Assembly: GCA_028713655.1 (NCBI GenBank)
Contig: JAQTNW010000017.1
Span: 1-64,000 of the forward strand
DNA length: 64,000 bases
Source: Candidatus Methylacidiphilales bacterium
GTDB lineage: Bacteria; Verrucomicrobiota; Verrucomicrobiia; Methylacidiphilales; JAAUTS01
Direction: 5' to 3'
In this document: piece by piece, positions 49,322 through 59,235 of the stretch
Layout of the letters: every line of letters starts with the position of its first letter
How positions within the stretch are numbered: the first letter of the stretch is position 1
Translations under genes and position numbers: made by a program
The notes under the pieces: generated by a model
The model's input: only the letters and a program-made list of their open reading frames with translations
Database searches by the model: none
Told to the model about the DNA's origin: nothing

Positions 49322-50168
49322 ACATCAAACCCTGCTGCCCTTCGGAAAGTTTCGGGCGGACTTTTTTCTCCTGGGGTATAATGCCGCCAACTAATTGTAC
49401 CGTGCCGTCTGCTGCTTTTGCCAGTGTCGGCTTGGTATCGCCAACGGTCCGGTCTTCTTGTTTCAAGATTTTGCCTTTGGAGTTGGCCATTGTGTAACGG
49501 GAGGTTTTTGCCCCTACTGTATGCACGATGTGGATGTTCTGGTCCTTGTCAAATTCCACGACTGGATCAGCATAAGCGGTCAACTTTCCAAGCCGGATGG
49601 TCGTGTAAACCGTGTTGATATCCGGATCTTCCACGCGCAGGTACAGGTTGGAGTCGTTGTTTTCCAGGAAGCGGATCAGGGAATAAACCCGTTTGGTGCC
49701 CTCATTGTATAATTCCTTCTTCCATACGACGTCGCCCTTGCCGACGCTGAAATAAAGTTCGGATGTCAGGAGGGGGCGGCGGCCCGGGATATTGACCACG
49801 GCTTGGACGGTGTAGGATCCGGTCGAGCGAATTGCGAAATACGGAGTGACATTGATGGGGACCTTCAGGGTTTCGCCGGGTGGAATGGTTGAAGCGGGAA
49901 CTGTCAGAGTATTTTCCGAATGAATTTTTTCCTTGTTCACTGTGAAAATCATAAAATTGAGCCAGTCTTCATCGCTGCCGGGGTCGCGGCTCAAAACTAT
50001 GGATTCATCGGTCGTGTTGGTGAGTGAAACCGTGAATTCCATGGGCTCATAGAGGAGATAGACCGTCCGGTCCTGGGAAAGTTTGATTTGCAACTGGGCG
50101 AATAATGCCGAGTTGGTGGCTGTCAGCAGCAACCCGGCCAGGAGGATTGGGGAAAATCGCATGAACAA
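49320..50168 (-). CDS. Secreted protein of unknown function
   Basis: The 282-residue protein has a signal peptide (FSPILLAGLLLTATNSALFA, then Q). Residues 28-145 look like an Ig-like beta domain (MEFTVSLTNTTDESIVLSRD, with ETLKVPINVTPYFAIRSTGS). The C-terminal half has repeated beta strands, including DPVVEFDKDQNIHIVHTVGA, and could be part of a propeller. I do not know the family. An in-frame ATG two codons in (50162) is an equal start. The gene is alone. Confidence 0.72.
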   Translation of the reverse strand: MFMRFSPILLAGLLLTATNSALFAQLQIKLSQDRTVYLLYEPMEFTVSLTNTTDESIVLSRDPGSDEDWLNFMIFTVNKEKIHSENTLTVPASTIPPGETLKVPINVTPYFAIRSTGSYTVQAVVNIPGRRPLLTSELYFSVGKGDVVWKKELYNEGTKRVYSLIRFLENNDSNLYLRVEDPDINTVYTTIRLGKLTAYADPVVEFDKDQNIHIVHTVGAKTSRYTMANSKGKILKQEDRTVGDTKPTLAKAADGTVQLVGGIIPQEKKVRPKLSEGQQGLM

Positions 50169-50320
50169 CCTCTAGCGCAGAAAATTGCCGTTGACAAGCC
50201 GGGTAAACATGCAAGCACGGAGTTTTTTTAACAGGAAGATCGCAAAGGACATTTTACAAAAAAAGGGCACGGAGACGGGGAAAAGTCAGAGGTTTGAATT
50301 AAGAAATGTTTTTCCCGCGT

Positions 50321-51727
50321 TTATTCAAAATTTCCGCCCAGGGCGAGATGCAGATTCACGCGCTGGGTCAAGCGGCCTCCCTTGGCGCTTATCAAACTGC
50401 TAAGAGCCTGCAATTCCTGCCGTTGCGCGAGAAGGACGCTCGCCAGGTCCGTCGCGCCTTCCTTGTAGCGCAGTTCGGCTGTTTTCCGCGCTTCGCCATA
50501 GTTGCTTGCGGCTTCGGAGAACTGGGCTTCCTGCTTTGCCAGCGAGTCTTCGTTATCGAGCGCATTCTCCACTTCCTGAAAGGCATTCAGCGCCGCCTTC
50601 GTGTATTGGGCGACTGCTTCCTTTTGCGCCCCTTGGGCCCGGTCAAATTCCGCCCTTCTCAATCCGCCGTCGAAAAGCGGCTGGAAAAGGTTGGCTGCAA
50701 AATTTGCCACCACCTGCCTGGGATCGATGAGGCTTTTCAGCGCATTCCCGCTGACTCCAATTTCCGGAGTCAGCGAAATCCGGGGCAGCCGCGCGGCCTG
50801 GGCTTCTTTGGTAAAATGAAAAGCCGCCGCCACTTCGCGTTCGGCGGAAATGATGTCCGGGCGCCGTTCCAGGATTTGTGAAGGCAGGCCGGCCGGTATT
50901 GGTGGCGGGAGCGCCTGCAACTCTTTGACTGTTTCGAGTTCATTGGACGGATACCGGCCCAGCAGGGTTTCCAGGCTGCGGTTGGCTTCATTGAATGCGG
51001 TTTCCGCCGCTTGCGCGGATTGCCGGGAGGTGGCCAGGTCCCCCTTGGCATTGGCCAGGTCCTGCCGGGTCACGTTCCCCGCATCAAACTGCGCCTGCAC
51101 GATCTGCAAAATATCCTGAAAGTTGCCCGTCAGTTTCCGGTTCAAATCGCGCTGCAGCCGGGTTTGGACCGACAGGAAATAGGCTTTCGCAACCTGGGCG
51201 GCGAGTGATTGCCGCGCGAAATCGTAATCGGCCTGGGAGGCATGAAATTGTTCCAATGCGCCGCGATGCGCCTCGCGCAGGCGGCCCCAAATATCCAGTT
51301 CCCAACTCAGTTGCAAAGATGCGCCCAAAACCGTGCTGTCGCTTTGATGGAGTGGATTGTTATCTGGTTTGAGTTGGTCGGTCTTTGTCCAGCCGGCATT
51401 AAAGTCCAGCTCGGGTACAAGCGCGGCGCCGGCTTTTCTGGCTTCCGCCTGGGCTTGGTCGAGCTTGGCCGAGGCGATCAGCAGGTTGGGATTTTTTTCC
51501 ATGCTTTCTGCGATCAGTTGTACCAGGAGGGGATCGCCGAAGTTTGAAATCCAGCCGTTTCTGACTTCACCCGGGATTGCGCCGCTTTTCCAGGAAGATG
51601 GGGCGAGCGCCGCCATGTTTTTTTGAGCCTCGGGCGCCGGCCCGCTGGAACACGACAGAAGCATCCCGCACAGAACCAGGAGGCTGAACCCCATGAATGC
51701 GGCTTGTCTTTGAGTTTCAAGTTTCAA
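50321..51727 (-). CDS. Outer-membrane efflux lipoprotein (TolC/NodT family)
   Basis: The 468-residue protein has a lipoprotein signal (LLVLCGMLLSC, Cys at about 26). It has the two-repeat TolC layout: NPNLLIASAKLDQAQAEARK, then SWELDIWGRLREAHRGALEQ, then LLGRYPSNELETVKELQALP, and ERRPDIISAEREVAAAF. These are NodT-branch marks. Such proteins are the outer channel for RND or MFS pumps. No pump or adaptor gene is adjacent, so the partner is encoded elsewhere. The start could also be ATG 51694. Confidence 0.9.
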   Translation of the reverse strand: MKLETQRQAAFMGFSLLVLCGMLLSCSSGPAPEAQKNMAALAPSSWKSGAIPGEVRNGWISNFGDPLLVQLIAESMEKNPNLLIASAKLDQAQAEARKAGAALVPELDFNAGWTKTDQLKPDNNPLHQSDSTVLGASLQLSWELDIWGRLREAHRGALEQFHASQADYDFARQSLAAQVAKAYFLSVQTRLQRDLNRKLTGNFQDILQIVQAQFDAGNVTRQDLANAKGDLATSRQSAQAAETAFNEANRSLETLLGRYPSNELETVKELQALPPPIPAGLPSQILERRPDIISAEREVAAAFHFTKEAQAARLPRISLTPEIGVSGNALKSLIDPRQVVANFAANLFQPLFDGGLRRAEFDRAQGAQKEAVAQYTKAALNAFQEVENALDNEDSLAKQEAQFSEAASNYGEARKTAELRYKEGATDLASVLLAQRQELQALSSLISAKGGRLTQRVNLHLALGGNFE

Positions 51728-51828
51728 GTTCGCGCCCGCTGAATCCGTCCACTGGCGGATTTGTAAGTTTTAAGCACCTCTGCGCCTTTGCGGCTCTGCG
51801 CGAGACCATGTGTTGGCTTTCATTCGTG

Positions 51829-52749
51829 TCATTCCTGGTCCAGATCTTTGCCATCGGCCAGCAACTTCCGCGCCCGGAGCAGCTCTTCCCGTTGTTCCTT
51901 CCCAACCTCGGGATACTCAAGTCCGAGGGATTCCAGCGTTTCGATCACCACCGAGGACACCACCATGCGCGTGAACCATTTGTTGTCCGCCGGCACCACA
52001 TGCCACGGGGCATGGCCCGTCGCGGTGTTCCGGATCATGTCCTCATACGCCTTCATGTAATCATCCCAACGCGCGCGCTCCCGGGAATCGGCCGTGGAGA
52101 ATTTCCAGTTCTTTTCCGGATTGTCCAGCCGCGCAAGGAAACGTTTTTTTTGCTCCTTTTTTGAGAGGTTCAGGAAAAATTTGCGGATGACCACCCCGTT
52201 GCGCGTGAGATAACGCTCGAAGTTCCGGATGTCCTCGTATCGTTCGTCCCAGATTTTTTTGGTGACAAGTTCTTCCGGGATTTTTTCATTTTTCAGGTAT
52301 TCCGGGTGCACGCGCACGACGAGCGTTTCCTCATAATAGCTGCGGTTAAAGATGCCAATCCGCCCCCGCTCGGGCAGGCACTTCATGCAGCGCCACAGGT
52401 AGTCGTGATTGAGTTCTTCCGACGACGGGCTTTTGAAGGAAAAAACCTGGCAGCCCTGGGGGTTGATTCCCGACATCACATGCTTGATGACGCCGTCTTT
52501 GCCGGCGGCATCCATCGCCTGGAAAATCAGGAGGATGGACCAGCGGTCCTGCGCGTAGAGGACATCCTGAAAATCCGCCAGCGTTTCAATGCCGCTTTGC
52601 AGGATTTCTCCGGCCTCCTGCTTGCTGGCGGCGCCAAGCCCGTTTGTGTCGCCGGGATCAAAGTCCTTCAGCGAAAATTTATGCCCTTTTGTGATCTGGT
52701 AGAGCTTCGCAAATTTCCGCGCCTTGTGAAGGACTTCCTTGGTTTTCAT
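51829..52749 (-). CDS. PPK2-family polyphosphate kinase, second copy
   Basis: The 306-residue protein has the longer PPK2 form: a leader FSLKDFDPGDTNGLGAASKQ, Walker A FQAMDAAGKDGVIKHVMSGI, and IGIFNRSYYEETLVVRVHPE. The leader and the NRSxYE motif resemble class III enzymes, which phosphorylate both NMP and NDP, but that is a judgement by eye. It is distinct from the copy at 46171 (which has DRSWYGRVL). The gene stands alone; the small Cys-rich protein gene lies upstream on the same strand. Confidence 0.9.
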   Translation of the reverse strand: MKTKEVLHKARKFAKLYQITKGHKFSLKDFDPGDTNGLGAASKQEAGEILQSGIETLADFQDVLYAQDRWSILLIFQAMDAAGKDGVIKHVMSGINPQGCQVFSFKSPSSEELNHDYLWRCMKCLPERGRIGIFNRSYYEETLVVRVHPEYLKNEKIPEELVTKKIWDERYEDIRNFERYLTRNGVVIRKFFLNLSKKEQKKRFLARLDNPEKNWKFSTADSRERARWDDYMKAYEDMIRNTATGHAPWHVVPADNKWFTRMVVSSVVIETLESLGLEYPEVGKEQREELLRARKLLADGKDLDQE

Positions 52750-52798
52750 GTTTTAGATGGCGGCGGCGCGGGTCATTTCATTAATTTAGGCATCCGGG

Positions 52799-53032
52799 CT
52801 AGCCGTACACCTTTACAAATTTTTCGCCCTTTTTAAGTTTGCCGCCGCTGCTCCATTTGACCCCGTTGTAATTCTGGCGGAATTCCTCGCTGATGTTCCG
52901 TGGTGCCGAGCCTTTGCCGTTTTGAATTCCCGCAGCCTTTGTGGAAGGCGTCTTGGATTCCGTGCTCTTCGTCGCACATGTCCCGTGGCTTTTGCCGCAG
53001 CCGCAACCGCCGCTCGATTTTGCTTCACTCAT
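52799..53032 (-). CDS. Small Cys-rich protein of unknown function
   Basis: From ATG 53030-53032, with GGAG 8-11 nt upstream, the protein has 77 residues. The N-terminus is SGGCGCGKSHGTCATKS, with four Cys that could bind metal, then a Ser/Thr/Lys-rich linker, then RNISEEFRQNYNGVKWSSGG and a Lys-rich end. I do not know the family. It sits between ppk2 and hsp20 on the same strand. Confidence 0.6.
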   Translation of the reverse strand: MSEAKSSGGCGCGKSHGTCATKSTESKTPSTKAAGIQNGKGSAPRNISEEFRQNYNGVKWSSGGKLKKGEKFVKVYG

Positions 53033-53141
53033 TGCTTGTCTCCTTTTGAAAAATGGGGGGATACCGCTCCCCCTCGTTCCGCGTGCAAACACGGCGGAAC
53101 TGGGAACTATGTTCCAAGCTCCGCCGCTCTGCGAACATTTT

Positions 53142-53594
53142 TTACGCGACTTTTACGTCAATTTGCAGGGGTTTGGCTTTTTCGCTCTTTGCCACCCGCA
53201 CGTTCAAAACGCCGTTCTTGAAGTCCGCGGCGATTTTCGACGCGTCGGTATCTTCCGGTAGTGTGAAGCTGCGGGTAAAACTTCCGTAGCTCCGCTCCAC
53301 GCGATGATACTTTTTGCCTTTGTCTTCCTTCTCGAACTTGCGTTCGCCGGTGATGACCAGTACGCCCCGGTTGACCGAAACCTTGACGTTTTCCTTTTCA
53401 ACTTCAGGGAGTTCGGCCTTGATGACGTACTCTTTTTCGTCCTCGGTAATATCGACCAAGGGTGTCCAGGTACCGGCAGTCAGCCATTCGTTTTCCGCGT
53501 CTGCCCGTGTCGGGCTGGTGCTGAAGAACGAGGTGAGTCGATTCTGGAAGTCATCCAGTTCTCTCAATGGATCCCATTTTGTAATGCTTCTCAT
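53142..53594 (-). CDS. Small heat shock protein Hsp20
   Basis: From ATG 53592-53594, preceded by AAGGAAAT, the protein has 150 residues. The alpha-crystallin domain spans about 40-145: WTPLVDITEDEKEYVIKAEL, then VSVNRGVLVITGERK and YGSFTRSFTLPEDTDASKIA with DFKNGVLNVRV. It holds unfolding proteins for ClpB and other chaperones. It is divergent from clpB, the two sharing a 333-bp regulatory gap. Confidence 0.92.
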   Translation of the reverse strand: MRSITKWDPLRELDDFQNRLTSFFSTSPTRADAENEWLTAGTWTPLVDITEDEKEYVIKAELPEVEKENVKVSVNRGVLVITGERKFEKEDKGKKYHRVERSYGSFTRSFTLPEDTDASKIAADFKNGVLNVRVAKSEKAKPLQIDVKVA

Positions 53595-53927
53595 GGTAAT
53601 TATTTCCTTTCCACCTTCATAACTGCACATTCCATGCCAGCCTTTTTGGAAGGCAGCGCAATTTATAAGCCATTCATAAAAAGGAACTTATGGATTACGA
53701 AAAGCCGATATTTTTAATCAAGTAGTGACATATTGTCGCATTACAAAATTACAAAATTTCAAAATGTGTCATTCTGTCGCTTTTTGTCAAAGCCTCTCTT
53801 CTCGACTTAACCATTTAGGTCAGCTACAATCCGTTCACAGTGAAGCGGTTATCCGCATTCAGAAATTAATATTCCACCCAAGCCGAACTGGAATAAGACC
53901 TGCACTTATTCAGTTGAGAGTAAAATT
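53595..53927. other. Shared upstream region of hsp20 and clpB
   Basis: No gene is supported. It is AT-rich with GACATATTGTC (a GACA/TGTC palindrome, 53727-53737) and a TGTCATTCTGTCGC echo about 40 bp on. Between them TTACAAAATTACAAAATTTC repeats a short unit. No CIRCE or HAIR element is present, so the heat-shock control used here is not evident. Confidence 0.4.
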
Positions 53928-56543
53928 ATGGATTTAAACAAATTCACAGAAAAGGCCCAGCAAGCCCTCGCCGAAGCCCAGCAGACCGCCGCCCGGCTCG
54001 GCCACCAAAATGTCGATGTTGAGCACCTGCTCATGGCCTTGATCGAACAGGAAAACGGCCTCGCAGCGCGTTTGGTGGAAAAATGCCGGATCTCGCTCGA
54101 ACTCCTGCTTTCCAAGCTGGAAGGCGAACTCGGCAAAATCCCGCGTGTCAGCCATTCAGGCACCCAGCCGGGGAACCTCTACATAACCCAACGTCTCAAC
54201 GCCCTGTTGGCAAAAGCCCAGGACGAAGCCAAGCGCCTGAAAGACGAGTACGTCAGCGTCGAGCATCTCATTCTCCCAATGTTCGACGAACCGCGCGACA
54301 GCGGCGTCGGCAAGGTGTTTGCCGATCTCTTTTTCCGGAAGGAAGATTTTCTCAAGGCCCTGACTGAAGTCCGCGGCCATCAGCGTGTCACAAGCGCCAA
54401 TCCGGAATCCACCTACGAAGCCCTTGAAAAATACGGGCGCGACCTGACGCGCCTCGCGCAGCAAAACAAACTCGACCCCGTCATCGGGCGCGATGCCGAA
54501 ATCCGCCGCGCCATCCAGGTGTTGTCGCGCCGCACCAAAAACAACCCGGTGCTCATCGGCGAACCGGGCGTCGGGAAAACCGCAATCGTTGAAGGTTTGG
54601 CGCGCCGCATCGTGGCCGGCGATGTGCCGGAGAGCTTGAAGGAAAAACGCATCGTTACGCTCGATCTGGGTTCGTTGATTGCCGGCGCAAAATTCCGCGG
54701 CGAGTTTGAGGAACGCCTCAAGGCGGTGCTGCAGGAAGTTTCAAAGGCCGCGGGGCAGATCATTCTCTTCATTGACGAAATTCACACCATGGTCGGCGCG
54801 GGCAAGGCCGAAGGCGCCATGGATGCGGGCAACATGCTCAAGCCGATGCTCGCGCGCGGTGAATTGCATTGCATCGGCGCCACCACCCTCGACGAATACC
54901 GAAAATACATCGAAAAAGACGCCGCGCTTGAACGGCGCTTCCAGCCCGTCATGGTCAACGAACCGAGCGTCGAAGACACCATTTCCATCCTGCGCGGCCT
55001 GCGTGAGCGTTACGAACTGCATCACGGAGTCCGAATTCAGGACGCCGCCCTCGTGGCTGCAGCGACCCTTTCACATCGCTATATTTCCGACCGCTTTTTG
55101 CCAGACAAGGCCATCGACCTGATGGATGAGTCCGCCGCGAAATTGCGCACGGAAATGGAGTCCATGCCGGAGGAACTGGAATCCCTCGAGCGGCGCGTCA
55201 TGCAATTGGAAATCGAACGCGAGGCGCTGAAAAAAGAAAAAGACAAGGCGTCCAAGAGTCGGCTGGCCGATCTCGAAAAGGAACTGGCCAATTTAAAATC
55301 CGAGCGCGACACGCTTAAAGCCCAGTGGACTGCTGAAAAGGGCTCTCTTGAAAACGTACGGGCGTTGCGCGAACAGTTGGAAGCCCTGCGCCATCAGATG
55401 GAGGTCGCCCAGCGCAATCTGGACAACAGCAAGGCCGCCGAACTCAAATATGGAAAAATTCCGGACCTCGAGAAAAAAATCAAGGAAGCCGAGGGCAAAT
55501 CCGCAGGCAAAAAAGGTGCTCCGCAGCTTTTGCAGGAGGAAGTCACCGCCGATGAAATCGCCGAGGTGGTCTCGCGCTGGACCGGCGTGCCGGTTTCCCG
55601 GCTGCTCGAAGGCGAGAAAGACAAGCTTTTGCGACTCGACCAGATTTTGCACGAACGTGTCATTGGACAGGACGAAGCCGTCCAGTCCGTGGCCGACGCC
55701 GTCATCCGCGCGCGTTCGGGTTTGAAAGATCCGAAGCGTCCAATTGGTTCCTTTATTTTCCTGGGCCCGACCGGTGTTGGCAAAACAGAGCTCGCGCGCG
55801 CGCTGGCCGAATCCCTTTTCGATTCGGAAGACAACATCATCCGGATCGACATGAGCGAATACATGGAAAAGCACGCGGTCGCGCGGCTGGTCGGCGCGCC
55901 TCCGGGCTATGTCGGCTACGAGGAAGGCGGTCAACTGACCGAAGCAGTCCGGCGAAAGCCCTATGCTGTCATCCTCTTTGATGAAATCGAAAAAGCGCAT
56001 CACGATGTGTTCAACATCATGCTGCAAATTCTGGATGATGGTCGCCTGACCGACAGCCAGGGCCGGACGGTGGATTTCAAGAATTCGCTCATCATCATGA
56101 CGTCGAATATCGGAAGCCCGTATCTGATTGAAAACAGCGGCGACTCCGGAATCATCGACGACAAGACGCGCTCAAAAGTCATGGGCGAGTTGCGACAGCA
56201 TTTCCGCCCGGAATTTTTGAATCGCGTGGACGACGTGGTGCTCTTCAAGCCGCTGACGCTGCCTGAGATCAAACAGATTGTGGATTTGCTGTTGGGCCAG
56301 TTGCGGGGCCGCCTGAAAGATCGCGGGATTGAGTTGGAACTGAGCGATGCCGCGCGTGAACATATTGCCCGCAGCGGTTACGATCCGGTGTATGGCGCGC
56401 GTCCGCTCAAACGTTTCCTCCAGCGCGAGCTGGAGACCGGCCTCTCGCGGAAACTGCTGGCTGGAGAAGTGACCGACAACAGCAAGGTACACATCGATTT
56501 CAAAAATGACGCGCTGAGCTATACCTCGAAAGCGCGGGGTTAG
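53928..56543 (+). CDS. clpB: Chaperone ClpB (disaggregase)
   Basis: The 871-residue AAA+ protein pulls apart aggregates with DnaK. The Clp-N domain (1-150) precedes the first AAA domain (Walker [27 protein letters not shown]). The long coiled-coil middle domain (about 410-525; [20 protein letters not shown] and [20 protein letters not shown]) separates ClpB from ClpC. The second AAA domain has [14 protein letters not shown] and [20 protein letters not shown]. It is divergent from hsp20; a hairpin follows at 56577. Confidence 0.96.
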   Translation: MDLNKFTEKAQQALAEAQQTAARLGHQNVDVEHLLMALIEQENGLAARLVEKCRISLELLLSKLEGELGKIPRVSHSGTQPGNLYITQRLNALLAKAQDEAKRLKDEYVSVEHLILPMFDEPRDSGVGKVFADLFFRKEDFLKALTEVRGHQRVTSANPESTYEALEKYGRDLTRLAQQNKLDPVIGRDAEIRRAIQVLSRRTKNNPVLIGEPGVGKTAIVEGLARRIVAGDVPESLKEKRIVTLDLGSLIAGAKFRGEFEERLKAVLQEVSKAAGQIILFIDEIHTMVGAGKAEGAMDAGNMLKPMLARGELHCIGATTLDEYRKYIEKDAALERRFQPVMVNEPSVEDTISILRGLRERYELHHGVRIQDAALVAAATLSHRYISDRFLPDKAIDLMDESAAKLRTEMESMPEELESLERRVMQLEIEREALKKEKDKASKSRLADLEKELANLKSERDTLKAQWTAEKGSLENVRALREQLEALRHQMEVAQRNLDNSKAAELKYGKIPDLEKKIKEAEGKSAGKKGAPQLLQEEVTADEIAEVVSRWTGVPVSRLLEGEKDKLLRLDQILHERVIGQDEAVQSVADAVIRARSGLKDPKRPIGSFIFLGPTGVGKTELARALAESLFDSEDNIIRIDMSEYMEKHAVARLVGAPPGYVGYEEGGQLTEAVRRKPYAVILFDEIEKAHHDVFNIMLQILDDGRLTDSQGRTVDFKNSLIIMTSNIGSPYLIENSGDSGIIDDKTRSKVMGELRQHFRPEFLNRVDDVVLFKPLTLPEIKQIVDLLLGQLRGRLKDRGIELELSDAAREHIARSGYDPVYGARPLKRFLQRELETGLSRKLLAGEVTDNSKVHIDFKNDALSYTSKARG

Positions 56544-56576
56544 AGAAAATATATTTCACCACAACCTATTGATTAA

Positions 56577-56593
56577 AAACGGCAAGGCCGTTT
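56577..56593 (+). terminator. Possible terminator after clpB
   Basis: AAACGGC and GCCGTTT form a perfect 7-bp stem around AAG, 34 bp after the clpB stop. The T-run is only three long. Confidence 0.5.
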
Positions 56594-56612
56594 CGTCCTT
56601 CAGTGCAAACAT

Positions 56613-56699
56613 TTTGGAGTGCGCAGACATGTCTGCGCTTTGGAAACGGGCGACATGTCGCCCGTGATGGAAAGCGGCGTCGTGCCGCCGCAGTCCAAA
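56613..56699 (+). repeat. 87-bp triple-palindrome repeat, copy A
   Basis: The element is bounded by TTTGGA and TCCAAA. It contains GCGCAGACATGTCTGCGC, then ACGGGCGACATGTCGCCCGT, then GCGGCGTCGTGCCGC. It is the inverse of copy B at 31719-31805 (also 87 bp), with a diverged copy at 62354-62441. Confidence 0.9.
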
Positions 56700-56729
56700 C
56701 TAGTCTCGTGGCGATCTATCCTGTTGGTG

Positions 56730-56957
56730 TTACGCGAAGTTAATGTTGCCCGAGATGCCGTTTTCCACGGCGCGGTCCAATAACTGAACCAAAGCTGCAC
56801 GCTCAACCGCGCGACTTTTACGGCGGATGGGAATAATGATTCCGTCATACACCTGTGCCTTGGTGATGTCAGGGAAGCATTGCGGGGAGCAGTCCGAGTC
56901 CACCGTTTCCCCGTTCTGAAGAAGACCAATCACGTCATGCACTCCGATGCGGCTGCC
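56730..56957 (-). pseudogene. Broken DUF433 gene fragment
   Basis: The minus-strand reading (from 56957) runs GSRIGVHDVIGLLQNGETVD and then FPDITKAQVYDG, which matches the middle and end of DUF433 (VapB-like antitoxin family: GTRIPV..., VLGLLxxGxS, YPDLT). The codon just upstream is TAG and the expected N-terminus is missing. After KAQVYDG the sequence leaves the family (IIIPIRRKS), which suggests a frameshift. It is a decayed gene. The ATG at 56942 only opens the fragment. Confidence 0.6.
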
Positions 56958-57103
56958 CTAGAGTCGAGTTCAATTCAGATTGTGGAGCAAGTGAGCCTGT
57001 CTCGACCCGCTATTTTTGGATGTGATCCGCCAGAGGTGAGACAGCCAAGTGCAGCCCTGCATGAAAAGCCTTGGGCGGGACGCCCAGGCTACTTTGGAAC
57101 GAA

Positions 57104-58600
57104 TCACGCGTCGTATTGTTTGTGATCGCCGACCCAATCGAGGTGGAATTTTTTCCCCTTGGGCTGGTCGATCCGCTCATAGGTGTGCGAGCCGAAATAA
57201 TCGCGCTGCGCTTGCAGGAGATTGGCAGGCGACTGCTCGCTGCGGTAGCTGTCGAAATACGCCAGCGAGGCGCTGAAGGCCGGCGCCGCGATGCCCGACA
57301 GGGCGGATTCGGCCACAATCTTCCGCCAGTTGTGCTGGGTTTTTTCGATGATCTCCTTGAAATAAGGGTCCAGCAACAGGTTGGTTAGTGCCGGGTCCTT
57401 GTCATAGGCGTCCTTGATCCGCTGCAGGAAGCGGGCGCGAATGATGCAGCCGCCGCGGAAGATCATGGCGATTTCACCGTAGTGCAGGTTCCAGTTGTAT
57501 TGCTGCGAGGCGGCCCGCATCAGGGCAAAGCCCTGGGCATAGGAACAAATCTTCGAGGCATAAAGGGAGTCGCGCACCGCCTGGATCAATTCATCCTTCC
57601 CGCCGCTGAAAGCAAGCTTCGGACCTTTTAAAATCCGGGAGGCTGCCACACGCTCTTCCTTCAGCGCGGAGAGGCAGCGGGCGAATACCGCCTCGGACAT
57701 CGTCGAGGCCGGGATGCCCATGTCCAAAGCGGAGTTGATGGTCCATTTGCCCGTCCCTTTTTGGCCCGCCCGATCCATGATGACATCGACCATCGGCTGT
57801 CCGGTGGCGGGGTCCTGAAATCCGAGAATTTTGCCCGTGATTTCAATCAGGAAGGAGTCCAGATCTCCTTCGTTCCATTCGGTGAATGTTTTCTGCAATT
57901 CCGAAATGCCCAGACCGATGCCGTGCCGCAGGATGTTGTAGGCTTCGCAAATGAGCTGCATGTCGCCGTACTCGATGCCGTTGTGCACCATCTTGACATA
58001 ATGGCCCGCGCCGTCCGGGCCGATATAAGCCGTGCAGGGCACGCCACCCTCGACCGGCTTGCCAGGCTTCGCGCCTTCGATGGGCTTGCCAGTGGTCGCA
58101 TCGACCTTGGCGGCCACCGCCTTCCAAATGGGTTCCAGTTCCTTCCAGGATTCCGGATCGCCGCCGGGCATCAGGCTGGGGCCGAAGCGGGCGCCTTCTT
58201 CGCCGCCGGAAACGCCGGAGCCGATGAAACGCAGGCCTTTTTCCCTGAGATCCTTTTCACGACGGATGGTGTCTTCGTAAAGTGAGTTGCCGCCGTCGAT
58301 CAGGATGTCGTCTTTTGCGAGCAGCGGGACCAGCCCGTCGATGACCGCGTCGGTTGCCTTGCCGGCCTGGACCAGGATCACAATTTTACGCGGGGCGGAA
58401 AGGGATTGGACAAATTCCTCCAGGGTTTTCGCGCCGATCAGCCCGCCGGGCGTACCGGGATTTTCGGAAACGAAGGCTTCTGTTTTGGAGGTGGTGCGGT
58501 TGTAAACGGAAATTTGGAAGCCATGATCCGCGATGTTGAGGGCGAGATTCTGGCCCATGACCGCCAGACCGATGAGACCGATGTCCGATTTTTGCTTCAT
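57104..58600 (-). CDS. gnd: 6-phosphogluconate dehydrogenase, decarboxylating
   Basis: The 498-residue enzyme makes ribulose-5-phosphate, CO2 and [25 protein letters not shown] is the nucleotide loop. [40 protein letters not shown] and [17 protein letters not shown] complete the catalytic set. It is longer than usual because a stretch of about 17 residues ([19 protein letters not shown]) is inserted before [12 protein letters not shown]; the insert looks like a tandem duplication (GKPIEGA, GKPVEGG). It completes the pathway begun by pgl-zwf at 43.8-46.1 kb. Confidence 0.95.
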   Translation of the reverse strand: MKQKSDIGLIGLAVMGQNLALNIADHGFQISVYNRTTSKTEAFVSENPGTPGGLIGAKTLEEFVQSLSAPRKIVILVQAGKATDAVIDGLVPLLAKDDILIDGGNSLYEDTIRREKDLREKGLRFIGSGVSGGEEGARFGPSLMPGGDPESWKELEPIWKAVAAKVDATTGKPIEGAKPGKPVEGGVPCTAYIGPDGAGHYVKMVHNGIEYGDMQLICEAYNILRHGIGLGISELQKTFTEWNEGDLDSFLIEITGKILGFQDPATGQPMVDVIMDRAGQKGTGKWTINSALDMGIPASTMSEAVFARCLSALKEERVAASRILKGPKLAFSGGKDELIQAVRDSLYASKICSYAQGFALMRAASQQYNWNLHYGEIAMIFRGGCIIRARFLQRIKDAYDKDPALTNLLLDPYFKEIIEKTQHNWRKIVAESALSGIAAPAFSASLAYFDSYRSEQSPANLLQAQRDYFGSHTYERIDQPKGKKFHLDWVGDHKQYDA

Positions 58601-58922
58601 AGAGGGTATTTGAAAGGAGCCGACATTATGAGTTGAAACAAAACCTGTCCAATCGTTTTCTGCCGGTATTTGGCAGGCGCGGATTGAGGCGTTGCCTCAC
58701 GCGGATTAACAAGTTCGACAGGATGCTGGATGAGGTGCAGATCCATATCGAGTGCGGTGGCAAGCCCGTGGGCGCGCCGCCGCTTTGGGTTTCCTGGAAA
58801 AGACAAATCCGACATACATCGCGAGTAAAAAGCGCCGGAAACCCCCTTGTCCTCCCCATTGTCAGGGGGATGGCGAAAGCTTTGCTGGCGCAAGAGCGTG
58901 CGACGTCAGCTTTGTTCCTGAT
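58601..58922. other. Spacer between the small lipoprotein-like gene and gnd
   Basis: No gene is supported on either strand. 58853-58871 is an exact inverse copy of 26023-26041. Nothing else is recognisable. Confidence 0.55.
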
Positions 58923-59195
58923 TCAAGCCAGGACGAATTCGAATTCTTCGGCGTTGAATTCTTCGCCTTCGATCAGGATCCGGTTTTCCTGGGCGTCAAA
59001 GGTGCCGTATTCGCCGAGGGACCAGCCGGGGCCGCCGATGATTTTGACCAAGTGGCAGCCGTTTCGGAAATTGGGGCGCAGGCTGGCGCGGAGGGCCCTG
59101 GCCTTTTTAATATCGTGGTGCCGTTTGATGGAAAGGGCGGCGCAGCCGGTGATGATGCCCACCGCTGTCAGTAACAAGGCCGTTTTTTTGTCCAT
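58923..59195 (-). CDS. Small membrane-anchored or lipoprotein of unknown function
   Basis: The 90-residue protein starts with a hydrophobic segment ending in a possible lipobox (TAVGIITGC, Cys18), then a basic HHDIKKARALRASLRP linker, then a small beta-rich domain (VKIIGGPGWSLGEYGTFDAQ; RILIEGEEFNAEEFEFVLA). I do not recognise it. It lies between gltA and gnd on the same strand. Confidence 0.6.
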   Translation of the reverse strand: MDKKTALLLTAVGIITGCAALSIKRHHDIKKARALRASLRPNFRNGCHLVKIIGGPGWSLGEYGTFDAQENRILIEGEEFNAEEFEFVLA

Positions 59196-59235
59196 GGGAA
59201 AAAATGAGCGAAGCGCCCGTTAAAATCAATCCATA

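Noticed and set aside
53725-53937. Small forward frame before clpB
   Set aside because: It covers the shared hsp20/clpB regulatory region and ends inside clpB; no start signal.
58633-59223. 196-codon forward frame across the spacer before gnd
   Set aside because: It runs antisense through the small lipoprotein-like gene and spacer repeats, with no initiation site.
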